Assembly (NCBI GenBank): GCA_013403005.1
Contig: JACBOA010000017.1
Coordinates: 1-61,944 of the forward strand
Direction: 5' to 3'
Origin: Methanobacteriaceae archaeon
GTDB lineage: Archaea > Methanobacteriota > Methanobacteria > Methanobacteriales > Methanobacteriaceae
DNA length: 61,944 nt
In this document: positions 41,003-51,513 of the stretch, piece by piece
Position numbering within the stretch: position 1 is the first letter of the stretch
How the letters are laid out: each line of letters starts with the position of its first letter
Made by a program: the position numbers and the translations under genes
The notes under the pieces: model-generated
What the model was told of the DNA's origin: nothing
Seen by the model: only the letters and a program-made list of their open reading frames with translations
The model's database searches: none

Positions 41003-41952
41003 TCAATTTACTGGCTTCTTAACATCACAAGAACACGCCTCAAAAATAAGAGGTAATTGTTCTTTGCAAACACCACAATCAGGGTCTTTCCTGCATATAT
41101 TTCTTTCCGCTTCCCCACCCAACCTATATAAGGCAAAATCAAATTTTCGTGGTTCTTCAGGAAAAGTTCGGATAATGCTGTCTTAATGTCACTATTTTTC
41201 GATAAAAACCCGAAACGATTTGATAAACGCTGCACATGAGTGTCAACAGGAGTGAATTCCCATAAATCGAATTCCCAATGTTCAACCTGATGTACAGGAC
41301 TACTGAGCTCAGAAAAAAACCACACCACTGCCTTCGGTGGATTTCCATACCATTTTATATCTTCAAATTTTTTTAATAAATATTTTGTAGCCTGATGTTG
41401 CCATTGATCACTTGTATTCTCGTGTTTTTTAATTGCGGCATTTACGACATCATTAAGATTACCTTCTTTCTTTCCATATGGATCTTGAATCAATAAACGT
41501 TTAGCGGTTTCTGCGATAATTTTAGCAATTTTATAATGAGCTCTGTGCCATTTTATTTCTTTAATGAGAATTACGACAGGACATTCATCAAACTGTGCGA
41601 TATTACAACAATTTTCCTTATTCTCAAAAGTTCCTGATTTAAAAGTCACAGGACATTCATTACTAAAATTTTTATAACAATTTAACCCTTTTAAACCTTT
41701 TAAACCTTTTAATAATCTCTCAAGTTGCTTAAGCATACTATTTTCAGGAATGATCTCCCAATGATCTCCTACAATTTTTGATTTTATTCCAAGAGAATCG
41801 ATATTACATCTAACAAAGAATTTCCAGATTTCATCTGCATCATCCAAATTATTGGGATCTATCCTGTTTCCACGAATAAAATCCTTTGAATCTGGTGGAT
41901 CTTTTTCAACAAGTTCTCTGACTAATATTTGAGCAAATTCTTCATTATTAAT
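41003..41952 (-). pseudogene. Endonuclease III-like (HhH-GPD) DNA glycosylase gene with frameshift
   Basis: The main frame (41008-41847) codes for a protein with PVDTHVQRLSNRFGF, the catalytic-aspartate region of endonuclease III-type glycosylases, but then ends in an unrelated hydrophobic tail. Adding one base at the T run at 41162-41165 restores a convincing end: PEEPRKFDFALYRLGGEAER, then NICRKDPDCGVC and EACSCDVKKPVN, stopping at 41003; the cysteines there fit the family's 4Fe-4S loop. The N-terminal frame stays open past the TTG at 41847 to a TGA at 41965 (NNEEFAQILVRELVEKDPP), with no ATG; an ATT at 41950-41952 follows a GAGGGGG site, or a base may be miscounted in that G run. It lies between leuS and the GNAT gene. 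The gene is either broken or misread at homopolymers. Confidence 0.75.
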
Positions 41953-41975
41953 ATTATTTCCCCCTCATGATATAA

Positions 41976-44828
<2,853 letters not shown>

Positions 44829-44940
44829 TAAAATCACCGTGTAAATGAAGTATTATTTAAAATTGAATAATTTTTTTAATTTTTATTAGCTCTTTTCTAC
44901 AATTGTCTATTCATAATCCTGATTTTATGGAAAATATTAA

Positions 44941-45252
44941 TCATTCCACTGCCTTATCCAGCCAATCAAGGTAATCTTGTGATCCTTTTTTGATCTGGAT
45001 TTCCAGTGCACATGGTGTTTGGTAGCTGTGAATTTCTAGAACCCTATCTATCACTTTATCCACTAAATATGAGCGGGTTTTTAAAAGAAGGATAGATTCA
45101 ACATCCTCTTCCAGATCACCCTCCCACCAGTAAATTGATTCCATTTCTGGAATTATATTAGCACATGCTACAATTTTCTCTTCTAAAAGGGTTTTCGCGA
45201 TTTTTTTGGATTCTTCCACTCCAGAAGTGGTTATATAAATTATGGAATACAT
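44941..45252 (-). CDS. cutA: CutA-type divalent cation tolerance protein
   Basis: A 103-residue protein of the CutA1 family, a very stable trimer related to PII proteins. SIIYITTSGVEESKKIAKTL, CANIIPEMESIYWWEGDLEE and the final YLDWLDKAVE are the family marks, including the W-x-G core. In bacteria CutA was linked to copper tolerance, but the cellular role is still uncertain; metal-ion sensing or chaperone roles are suggested. GGGAGAT precedes the ATG. It lies between leuS and nadE on the same strand. Confidence 0.95.
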   Translation of the reverse strand: MYSIIYITTSGVEESKKIAKTLLEEKIVACANIIPEMESIYWWEGDLEEDVESILLLKTRSYLVDKVIDRVLEIHSYQTPCALEIQIKKGSQDYLDWLDKAVE

Positions 45253-45312
45253 TTATCTCCCAAGTTTTCTTTGATTTAATTTAATAGGCTATTTCCTCTA
45301 ATATTACAAATC

Positions 45313-46122
45313 CTATCTGACTATGGATGGTGTTGGCGGCATTTGCAGCTTGTGTTCAGCTGCCAACATCATTAACTTAACCTTTACCACTTCATCCAAA
45401 GGTATTTTTAGTTTTAGGGCGACTTCATCCTCTTTCAACCTGCATTCAGTCATGAGGTAAAGGATCTTATCCAGGAGTTGGTATTTGATTCCCAGTTCTT
45501 CTTCATCGGTCTGGCCAGGCCATAAACCTGCAGTAGGATCTTTTTCTATTATATTCTGATTTAACCCCAGGTGGTGGGCTAAGTTGCGAACATCAGTTTT
45601 ATATAATCCCCCTATTGGGAGGATGTCCACCCCGCCATCACCATATTTGGTAAAGTAACCCACTAAAAGTTCTGTTCGGTTTCCAGTTCCCACAACTAAA
45701 CGATTCATGGCATTAGCATGATAATAAAGAATTACCATCCTGATTCTAGCCTTAAGATTAGCTTCTGCCATTTTATTATTTTCATTGAGGGGTGAGCCAC
45801 GGCAAACTTCAGTTAATGGTTCAATGAGCGGATCAATGTGGATAATTTTGTGTTTTATACCGATTTCTTCTGCCAGGTTAATGGCATCTTCCACATCTTC
45901 TTTACTGGTGGTCTGGCTGGGCATTACCAGTCCCAGAATCTTACGAGGATTTACCACCCCTGAACATAGTTGAGCTGTGGTGGATGAATCCAATCCCCCA
46001 CTAAGCCCGATTACCAATCCTTTGGCGTTTGATTCTATTAATGAGCTTTCGATGAAACCGGATATCTCCCTTGACACCCGATCCAAATCCAACACTGGTA
46101 AGATTCCATTATCATTCCCCAT
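45313..46122 (-). CDS. nadE: NAD+ synthetase (ammonia-dependent)
   Basis: A 269-residue enzyme making NAD+ from deamido-NAD+, ATP and ammonia, the last step of NAD biosynthesis. The PP-loop is VIGLSGGLDSSTTAQL (about residue 38-53). GTGNRTELLVGYFTKYGDGG and LPIGGLYKTDVRNLA, with KDPTAGLWPGQTDEEELG, are the substrate-binding parts. No glutaminase domain is present, so it depends on free ammonia. The frame is open to 46164, but GGTGA five bases upstream favours the ATG at 46122; a TATA-like stretch (ATTTAAAAG) near 46141-46152 suggests a very short leader. Divergent from the ArsA gene. Confidence 0.95.
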   Translation of the reverse strand: MGNDNGILPVLDLDRVSREISGFIESSLIESNAKGLVIGLSGGLDSSTTAQLCSGVVNPRKILGLVMPSQTTSKEDVEDAINLAEEIGIKHKIIHIDPLIEPLTEVCRGSPLNENNKMAEANLKARIRMVILYYHANAMNRLVVGTGNRTELLVGYFTKYGDGGVDILPIGGLYKTDVRNLAHHLGLNQNIIEKDPTAGLWPGQTDEEELGIKYQLLDKILYLMTECRLKEDEVALKLKIPLDEVVKVKLMMLAAEHKLQMPPTPSIVR

Positions 46123-46442
46123 ACCATTCACCATACAGATTTTACTTTTAAATACCTGACTCAAAACAGATCGATAGATATAAAGGACTTCAGAAATTTA
46201 TTCATTCTTTTCATTATATTTAAACATTTGAGAGTCTTTTAATCATGTTTTAAATCATTGATCATAGCTGCGAAATGTTAATCCATATCTAATTATAGGG
46301 CCTTTATTTAATATGGATTTGCACAATTTTTATATGGTCATGGGAATTAATAAGATAGTCCAGTAGAAACTATTTATCAAGTAAAGATTGAGGCTTATTT
46401 TAGGCTTATAAAATCTTATAAGAATTAATGGAGGCAGAAAAA

Positions 46443-47423
46443 ATGGCATTTAAAGACCTTTTCAAGTTTAAAAAAGGAAAAACAACTTTTGTATTTATAG
46501 GGGGGAAAGGCGGGGTTGGTAAAACCACTGTATCAGCAGCAACTGCATTGTGGCTTGCTAATGAGGGTAAAAAAACCCTGGTTATATCCACAGATCCGGC
46601 CCACTCCCTATCTGACTCTTTAGAGAAAAAACTGGGACATGACCCCACACCTATCGGTGAAAACCTGTGGGCTGCTGAAATCGACCCGGAAGTGGCTATG
46701 AAGGATTATCAGGCAAAAATGAAGGAACAACAGGCATTAAATCCTGGTATGGACATGGGTATGATGGAGGATCAGATGGAAATGGCCACCATGGCTCCTG
46801 GAATTGACGAAGCTGCAGCTTTTGACAAGTTCCTCCAGTACATGACCACTGATGAGTATGATGTGGTGGTTTTTGACACTGCACCCACCGGTCACACCCT
46901 TAGACTCCTCTCCTTCCCGGAAATGATGGATAGCTGGGTAGGGAAGATGATCAAAATCCGGAGACAGATCGGAAGCATGGCCAAAGCCTTCAAGAACATC
47001 ATGCCCTTTATGGGTGATGAAGAAGAAGAGGACCGTGCCCTGGAGGATATGGAAGCCACCAAGAAACAGATTAAAATCGCCAGAGAAGTGATGGCTGACT
47101 CGGAAAGAACATCCTTTAAAATGGTGGTTATCCCGGAGGAAATGTCCATATATGAATCTGAAAGAGCCATGCAAGCCCTGGAAAAGAATAACATGCACAC
47201 TGATGGAGTTATTGTTAACCAGATCCAGCCTGAAGAAGCTGACTGTGACTTCTGCCGTGCCCGACGCCAGATACAGCAGAAACGACTGGAAAGCATCCGG
47301 CAAAAATTCGGTAACCAATTAATAGCCGAGATTCCACTCTTCCGAGAGGAAGTTAAAGGAACTGAAAAACTGCGAGAAGTTGGTAAGATTTTATACGGGG
47401 AAGGAGAAGCAGAGGCTTCCTAA
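46443..47423 (+). CDS. ArsA/Get3-family ATPase
   Basis: A 326-residue SIMIBI ATPase. The P-loop with the deviant lysine is FIGGKGGVGKTT (residues 18-29), switch I is STDPAHSLSDSL, and switch II FDTAPTGHTLRLLSFP. The zinc-type CxxC (CDFC, near 268) with GVIVNQIQPEEADCDF marks the Get3/TRC40 side of the family. Methionine-rich helical stretches (NPGMDMGMMEDQMEMATM, KNIMPFMGDEEEED) would form the hydrophobic groove. This suggests delivery of tail-anchored proteins, such as Sec61-beta, to the membrane; arsenite pumping is less likely because no ArsB is near. GGAGG at 46430-46434 sets the ATG at 46443. Confidence 0.93.
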   Translation: MAFKDLFKFKKGKTTFVFIGGKGGVGKTTVSAATALWLANEGKKTLVISTDPAHSLSDSLEKKLGHDPTPIGENLWAAEIDPEVAMKDYQAKMKEQQALNPGMDMGMMEDQMEMATMAPGIDEAAAFDKFLQYMTTDEYDVVVFDTAPTGHTLRLLSFPEMMDSWVGKMIKIRRQIGSMAKAFKNIMPFMGDEEEEDRALEDMEATKKQIKIAREVMADSERTSFKMVVIPEEMSIYESERAMQALEKNNMHTDGVIVNQIQPEEADCDFCRARRQIQQKRLESIRQKFGNQLIAEIPLFREEVKGTEKLREVGKILYGEGEAEAS

Positions 47424-47628
47424 ATTAATTTTATAAATAATTTTTTTTATTTTTCAATTCTCTTACCATTAACCAGAACATGGTTCCTTTGCATTAACTA
47501 TAACTCTTTGAATAGGGGGAATTAATTCAAATAAATGATAATACATCATTTTATCACCAATGACTTTAAAGTATTGTTAATAAACCCTTCCAGTGCTTAT
47601 CATAACCATCCCAGTCCGTTTATAGTAT
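47424..47628. other. Spacer after the Get3-like gene
   Basis: AT-rich sequence without an ORF; a T-rich run at 47442-47456 right after the stop codon is a probable terminator. The following part up to 47961 holds remnants of a minus-strand gene, listed separately. Confidence 0.4.
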
Positions 47629-47945
47629 TTAACCTGACTGATCATGTGGGAGTATGAATAGACTTGAAAGTACCAAGTCAGCATAGTCTACTTCCCTGCC
47701 CTGGAAGATGATTTTGAATATTAACTCGTATGCTCCACTAATTCCGTCCTTGAGATATGGTCTAATCCGTTCTGTGTTGGATAAGAAAAGATAAGAAAAC
47801 AAATTCAAAGTTATCTTCCATAATACAGGCAATATCAGTGATTAAAGTTCTAAAAAAAACCTCATGATTCCGAGATGCATCGGATGGAAGCTCTGCAGCC
47901 ACATATCTTTCATTGAGTATTACTTCTAGATTTATTGAAAAATTA
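47629..47945 (-). pseudogene. Remnant of an unrecognised gene, split by a frameshift
   Basis: Two overlapping minus-strand frames join into one protein-like reading. The upstream frame (47762 to about 47945) gives LEVILNERYVAAELPSDASR and RTLITDIACIMEDNFEFVFL, then stops at TAG 47762; the other (47629-47832) continues RIRPYLKDGISGAYELIFK and DYADLVLSSLFILPHDQSG. The mix of hydrophobic and charged helices recalls the C-terminal part of a TetR-type regulator, but I do not claim that family. The 5' part is missing. Confidence 0.5.
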
Positions 47946-47956
47946 AAGATCCAATT

Positions 47957-48547
47957 CTAATAAATCGCATTTTTTACTTCTAAAAAACATATTATCGCTG
48001 ATTTATCGAGACATTGCTGGATACAAGAAGTATCACCCGTTTTTAGATAATTTTGCCATGCATTTTCACTCATCTGGTTACATGAGTACTGTGAAAAACT
48101 GGCACTCCCATTTTTTATGGTGATGTGTGGCTGTAGTGTAATGGCCTGGATTTCACATTTAGTATGCTCATATCCTGAGTGACCACCGCCGGAGTGGGGT
48201 GGGCATGCACCGTCTGCGAGATAATGGGTGGCAACACCGAAGCAGTAGCTGGCCTGTTTATAATCTCCCTTAAGATAATAATTATGGCCTTTTTCAAGCC
48301 ATTGGTTGGCTTTTTCTTGACTGAAAGGATAATGGTGGTTCTGGAAGTCAAAGAATTTGTAATCAGGATCGTCTGCCCCATTAAGCATTTCTGAAAGGTC
48401 CAGTTTCGTCTGAGCATCATAGGGGAGGGAATAATACACTTCTTCAGCAATAGCATAATGGTTAGGGGCAGCCCAGGCTGAAACTGGTTGGAGAATTGAC
48501 AATAAAGCAGTGCACAGGATCAATCCCGATATCAGTCCTTTTTTCAT
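47957..48547 (-). CDS. Exported zinc-dependent phospholipase C-like protein
   Basis: A 196-residue secreted protein. The signal peptide (MKKGLISGLILCTALLSIL) probably ends after PVSA, leaving a tryptophan as first mature residue (WAAPNHYAIAEEVYYSL). Zinc-dependent phospholipases C and S1/P1-like proteins use such an N-terminal tryptophan as a metal ligand. Other possible ligands follow: NHYAIAE, GADDPDYKFFDFQNHHYPF and CFGVATHYLADGACPPHSGG, with EHTKCE after it. The pattern H...D...H-x3-D fits this group. GGGGAAAT precedes the ATG. Lipid or phosphodiester hydrolysis outside the cell is inference. Confidence 0.8.
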   Translation of the reverse strand: MKKGLISGLILCTALLSILQPVSAWAAPNHYAIAEEVYYSLPYDAQTKLDLSEMLNGADDPDYKFFDFQNHHYPFSQEKANQWLEKGHNYYLKGDYKQASYCFGVATHYLADGACPPHSGGGHSGYEHTKCEIQAITLQPHITIKNGSASFSQYSCNQMSENAWQNYLKTGDTSCIQQCLDKSAIICFLEVKNAIY

Positions 48548-48787
48548 ATTTCCCCATTTAAATTGATTCTAAGCGGATTATTCCTCGAAAAAATAATTTT
48601 CAAATAACAAATTTAAATAAGTGTGTGCTCAGTACTCATATTTAAACCTATCCCTAGAGGTTTATATGTAACTCTATCAAATAGAATATGTACTAAAAAA
48701 CACCAATGAGCTACGAAAAAGGACTTATTAGAATAAAATTTAATAAAATTGAAGGATTAACTATAATTACTCTTTTAGGGAGATCTT

Positions 48788-49513
48788 ATGGATAATAAAT
48801 CCTGCCCTATTGATTTCAGTCAGGTTCCATCCTGGAAAATGTATTTAAGATCCTTTCTCAGGATAGTCATCCTGATTAACGGAGTTTACCAGCTTCTCTT
48901 TGGGGAGGTTTTCTTTGGATTTTTAGCTCTTTTAGGTCTTAGTATTCTTCTTGCTCCACGATTTTTTACAAAAAACAGAGTATGTGTTGTTCCCGTGGAT
49001 ATAGAGATACTATTTTTGATTGTGGTCTTTTTTGAACTGATTGTGGCTGATGCTTACAGTTTCTATAGCCGGGTGCCCTACTATGACAAATTCATGCATC
49101 TTCTGATCTCTTTCGTTGTTGGTCTGGTGGGTATGATGATTATTTACACCTTCTATGCTCTGGGAAAACTTCAGGCCAGTAAAGGGGTTATGTTTAGCCT
49201 GATAGTTTTAATAACCATGGGATTGGGAGCAGGTCTAGAGATGGGTGAATATTTCTATGATCAAATACTCTACCCCTTTATAGGTACTTATCTTCCCACC
49301 GGCCTCACCCAGGGATCCATGGTCTCCCCACCCCTGGCTGACACCATGGAAGACTTGTTTATAGACACCCTGGGAGGAATTCTAGGAGCTGCCATTGGAA
49401 TTTTTCTAATAGAAAGAGAAGAGAAAAAAGGGAGAGAACTAGAAGTTATAGACGAATTAGAGGCCCTTGCCTCCGGAAGGGATAATGAGAATGAAGATAA
49501 AAAGGATGAATAG
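48788..49513 (+). CDS. DUF2238-like integral membrane protein
   Basis: A 241-residue protein with about six transmembrane helices. The part YYDKFMHLLISFVVGLVG, then GAGLEMGEYFYDQI and LADTMEDLFIDTLGGILGA, is the conserved core of the DUF2238/YjdF family: a histidine after DKFMH, acidic residues in the E-x-x-E pair and T-M-x-D-x-x-D near the last helix. A charged tail (LIEREEKKGRELEVIDELEA) lies in the cytoplasm. GGGAGATC precedes the ATG. The following 68-residue membrane gene is close and may be co-transcribed. Function unknown; the conserved polar residues inside helices hint at an enzyme or ion path. Confidence 0.78.
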   Translation: MDNKSCPIDFSQVPSWKMYLRSFLRIVILINGVYQLLFGEVFFGFLALLGLSILLAPRFFTKNRVCVVPVDIEILFLIVVFFELIVADAYSFYSRVPYYDKFMHLLISFVVGLVGMMIIYTFYALGKLQASKGVMFSLIVLITMGLGAGLEMGEYFYDQILYPFIGTYLPTGLTQGSMVSPPLADTMEDLFIDTLGGILGAAIGIFLIEREEKKGRELEVIDELEALASGRDNENEDKKDE

Positions 49514-49540
49514 TGTTTTTTTATAAATCTATGGTGAAAT

Positions 49541-49747
49541 ATGAACTACCAAAGAATCATCAGAATTTTAGTGGCTTTTCTGGTGTTTTTAGGAATAGTT
49601 TTAATTTTTAACTTGTTTGCTGATTTTATCGGTGAAAAATCACCAACAGGACCTGTTAAAATTTTCTCATGGCTTTGCGGTTCCATTATTGCCTTTAAGA
49701 TTTTTGAGACAATGAATAAGGATGATGAAGAAAAATCGGGTGAATAG
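49541..49747 (+). CDS. Small two-helix membrane protein
   Basis: A 68-residue protein with two transmembrane helices (IIRILVAFLVFLGIVLIFNL and SWLCGSIIAFKIFETM) joined by GEKSPTGPVK, and a charged end. GGTGAAAT directly precedes the ATG. It follows the DUF2238-like gene by 27 bases, so joint transcription is likely. No family recognised. Confidence 0.7.
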   Translation: MNYQRIIRILVAFLVFLGIVLIFNLFADFIGEKSPTGPVKIFSWLCGSIIAFKIFETMNKDDEEKSGE

Positions 49748-49858
49748 TTAAAAAAAAGAATTACCTCTATTGAAAAACACATAATCAGTTATCAAATTCG
49801 AGATAAAATCTAATATATCACAATATCAGTTTATAAAAAGGTTATACATTACGTTATA

Positions 49859-50107
49859 ATGATGGACAGAGAATCTGATCTATGGAACCGACAGACAATA
49901 AGGATTTTTTTAGATTTTTTTAATAACCTCAATCCCTTGAAAAACTTATCCCCATATAACAGTTTATCTGCCCAAATGGTTAATATAATTTCATCTAAAT
50001 CTGTTGATAAAAAATTAGGGACCATCTCAGAAAAATTTTTTTGGAATACAGTAAATCTTATTATGGTAGATCTTATGATAGACAATCTGTATTTTATCCG
50101 AGGTTGA
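49859..50107 (+). CDS. Hypothetical 82-residue protein
   Basis: An ORF with two ATG codons at its start (49859, 49862) but no ribosome binding site; a TATA-like stretch lies about 25 bases upstream (TTTATAAAAAGG), so a leaderless message is possible. The product is mixed helical with many asparagines, e.g. FLDFFNNLNPLKNLSPYNS, without motifs. Its last codons contain the ribosome binding site of the cupin gene (GAGGTTGAT), four bases before that start, which favours a real gene translated together with it. Function unknown. Confidence 0.5.
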   Translation: MMDRESDLWNRQTIRIFLDFFNNLNPLKNLSPYNSLSAQMVNIISSKSVDKKLGTISEKFFWNTVNLIMVDLMIDNLYFIRG

Positions 50108-50111
50108 TTTT

Positions 50112-50474
50112 ATGTTAATAAAGTCTTTAAAAAAATGCGAATACTTCCAGGTGCTGGATGAAACTGTTCTTTGCGAGCTTCTGCATCCTAAAAATGAGAA
50201 CATTGAAATGGGTTGCAGTATTGCCCATGCAATCATGGCCCCGGGCAAAGTTTCTCTACCACATAAATTGAAAAAATCCGTGGAAATCTACTACCTCCTG
50301 GAGGGTTGTGGGAAGATGCACATTGATGATGAAACAGCAGATGTGAAATCTGGTGATGCTATCTACATCCCTCCGGGTTCTGTGCAGTGGATAGAAAACA
50401 CTGGTAGTTCTCCCTTAAAATTTTTATGTGTGGTAACTCCTCCCTGGCAAAAAGAAGATGAGGTGTTAGTTTAA
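50112..50474 (+). CDS. Cupin-domain protein
   Basis: A 120-residue single-domain cupin. Motif 1 runs through PGKVSLPHKLKKSVEIYYLL with its glutamate and one histidine, and motif 2 through GDAIYIPPGSVQWIENTG; the second histidine of motif 2 is replaced by glutamine, so metal binding may be weak. A barrel of this size often isomerises or binds small sugars or acids. GAGGTTGAT precedes the ATG and lies in the end of the upstream ORF. Substrate unknown. Confidence 0.88.
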   Translation: MLIKSLKKCEYFQVLDETVLCELLHPKNENIEMGCSIAHAIMAPGKVSLPHKLKKSVEIYYLLEGCGKMHIDDETADVKSGDAIYIPPGSVQWIENTGSSPLKFLCVVTPPWQKEDEVLV

Positions 50475-50640
50475 TATCACTGAATGTGGTGAATTTATAG
50501 ATATCTATCTATGCAACACTGCATCTTCGAAATGAAAATCAATTTGAATCTGGAAAAATGTGCCTATTGAAGACTATACATTATTAATGTGATGTTATGT
50601 AATGTATTTATTATGTAATGTTTTGTGATGGCATTATAAA

Positions 50641-51264
50641 CTAATAAATGACCATTACACACAGGTAACTGAACTTAGTATCTGCAGCTTCCCTTAGATT
50701 ACCTTTAAAAATCCTCTCATCTGGATAGCTGAGTCTTTCACAGATTGAAACTTTCCTTTCTGGATTAACCCCTTTTTCCAGGAGGAACTGGGCCAGTTTC
50801 TCCACTCGAAAGTCTGGTAAAACAATGGTTGGCTTTTTATTATCCAACAGGCTTAATATTATATCTGAATTCCCCTTCCCATGGAGAGTTAGCAGGTTGG
50901 CCTCATCCCAGGGTATTTGAAGCCTGGCTGCTGCCAGCTGCAGGGAGCTGATCCCGGGAATCACTTCCATATCCAGATCATCTCTAAGTTTTAGGATTGG
51001 TTTTAAGACTCCAGAAAATCCAGGGTCTCCAGTGGAGAGAATAGCCACATTTTTACCTTCATCCACCAGTGAAACCGATTTTTTCATCATTTCATCCATG
51101 TTCCGCGCCCTGAGCACCAGAGTTTCACCATGAAATTCAGGGAATAGATCAAGTGCCCTTTGACTTCCCACCAGAACATCTGCAGATTCTGAAACATTTA
51201 AGGCTGTTTTGGTCAGGTATTCAGCTGAACCCGGACCAATTCCTACTAAATAAAGTTTAGACAT
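50641..51264 (-). CDS. cbiE: Cobalt-precorrin-7 (C5)-methyltransferase
   Basis: A 207-residue SAM-dependent methyltransferase of the anaerobic cobalamin pathway, needed for the corrinoid cofactors of methanogenesis. KLYLVGIGPGSAEYLT is the start of the tetrapyrrole methylase fold, and AILSTGDPGFSG and VIPGISSLQLAAARL are the SAM and substrate loops, in the order seen in CbiE. The frame is open to 51321, but GAGGGAT before the ATG at 51264 and the family start agree. The usual fusion partner CbiT is not adjacent. Confidence 0.92.
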   Translation of the reverse strand: MSKLYLVGIGPGSAEYLTKTALNVSESADVLVGSQRALDLFPEFHGETLVLRARNMDEMMKKSVSLVDEGKNVAILSTGDPGFSGVLKPILKLRDDLDMEVIPGISSLQLAAARLQIPWDEANLLTLHGKGNSDIILSLLDNKKPTIVLPDFRVEKLAQFLLEKGVNPERKVSICERLSYPDERIFKGNLREAADTKFSYLCVMVIY

Positions 51265-51513
51265 TTTATTATCCCTCTTACACGAAATCAAATATATTTT
51301 GAATAATATTCCATTTAACAAAATTATTAGTGAATTTTAGGGTACTAAAAACTTTTTAGGGTACTTATACAAATATACGATGGAAAATAAATTTATGATA
51401 CATTATACATTAACTAACCCCATACATGCTCTCAAACATATTTAGACCATAAAAATCTATAGATTATATTAATGTATTTATTAACCGAATTGCTTTTGTG
51501 GGAGGATAATGAT

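Noticed and set aside
46737..47318. 193-codon minus-strand ORF
   Set aside because: It is antisense to the Get3-like ATPase; histidine- and phenylalanine-rich composition mirrors the methionine- and glutamate-rich coding strand.
51472..51513. ATG start at 51472 for the GT2 glycosyltransferase
   Set aside because: No ribosome binding site precedes it, whereas GGAGGAT stands six bases before the in-frame TTG at 51514.
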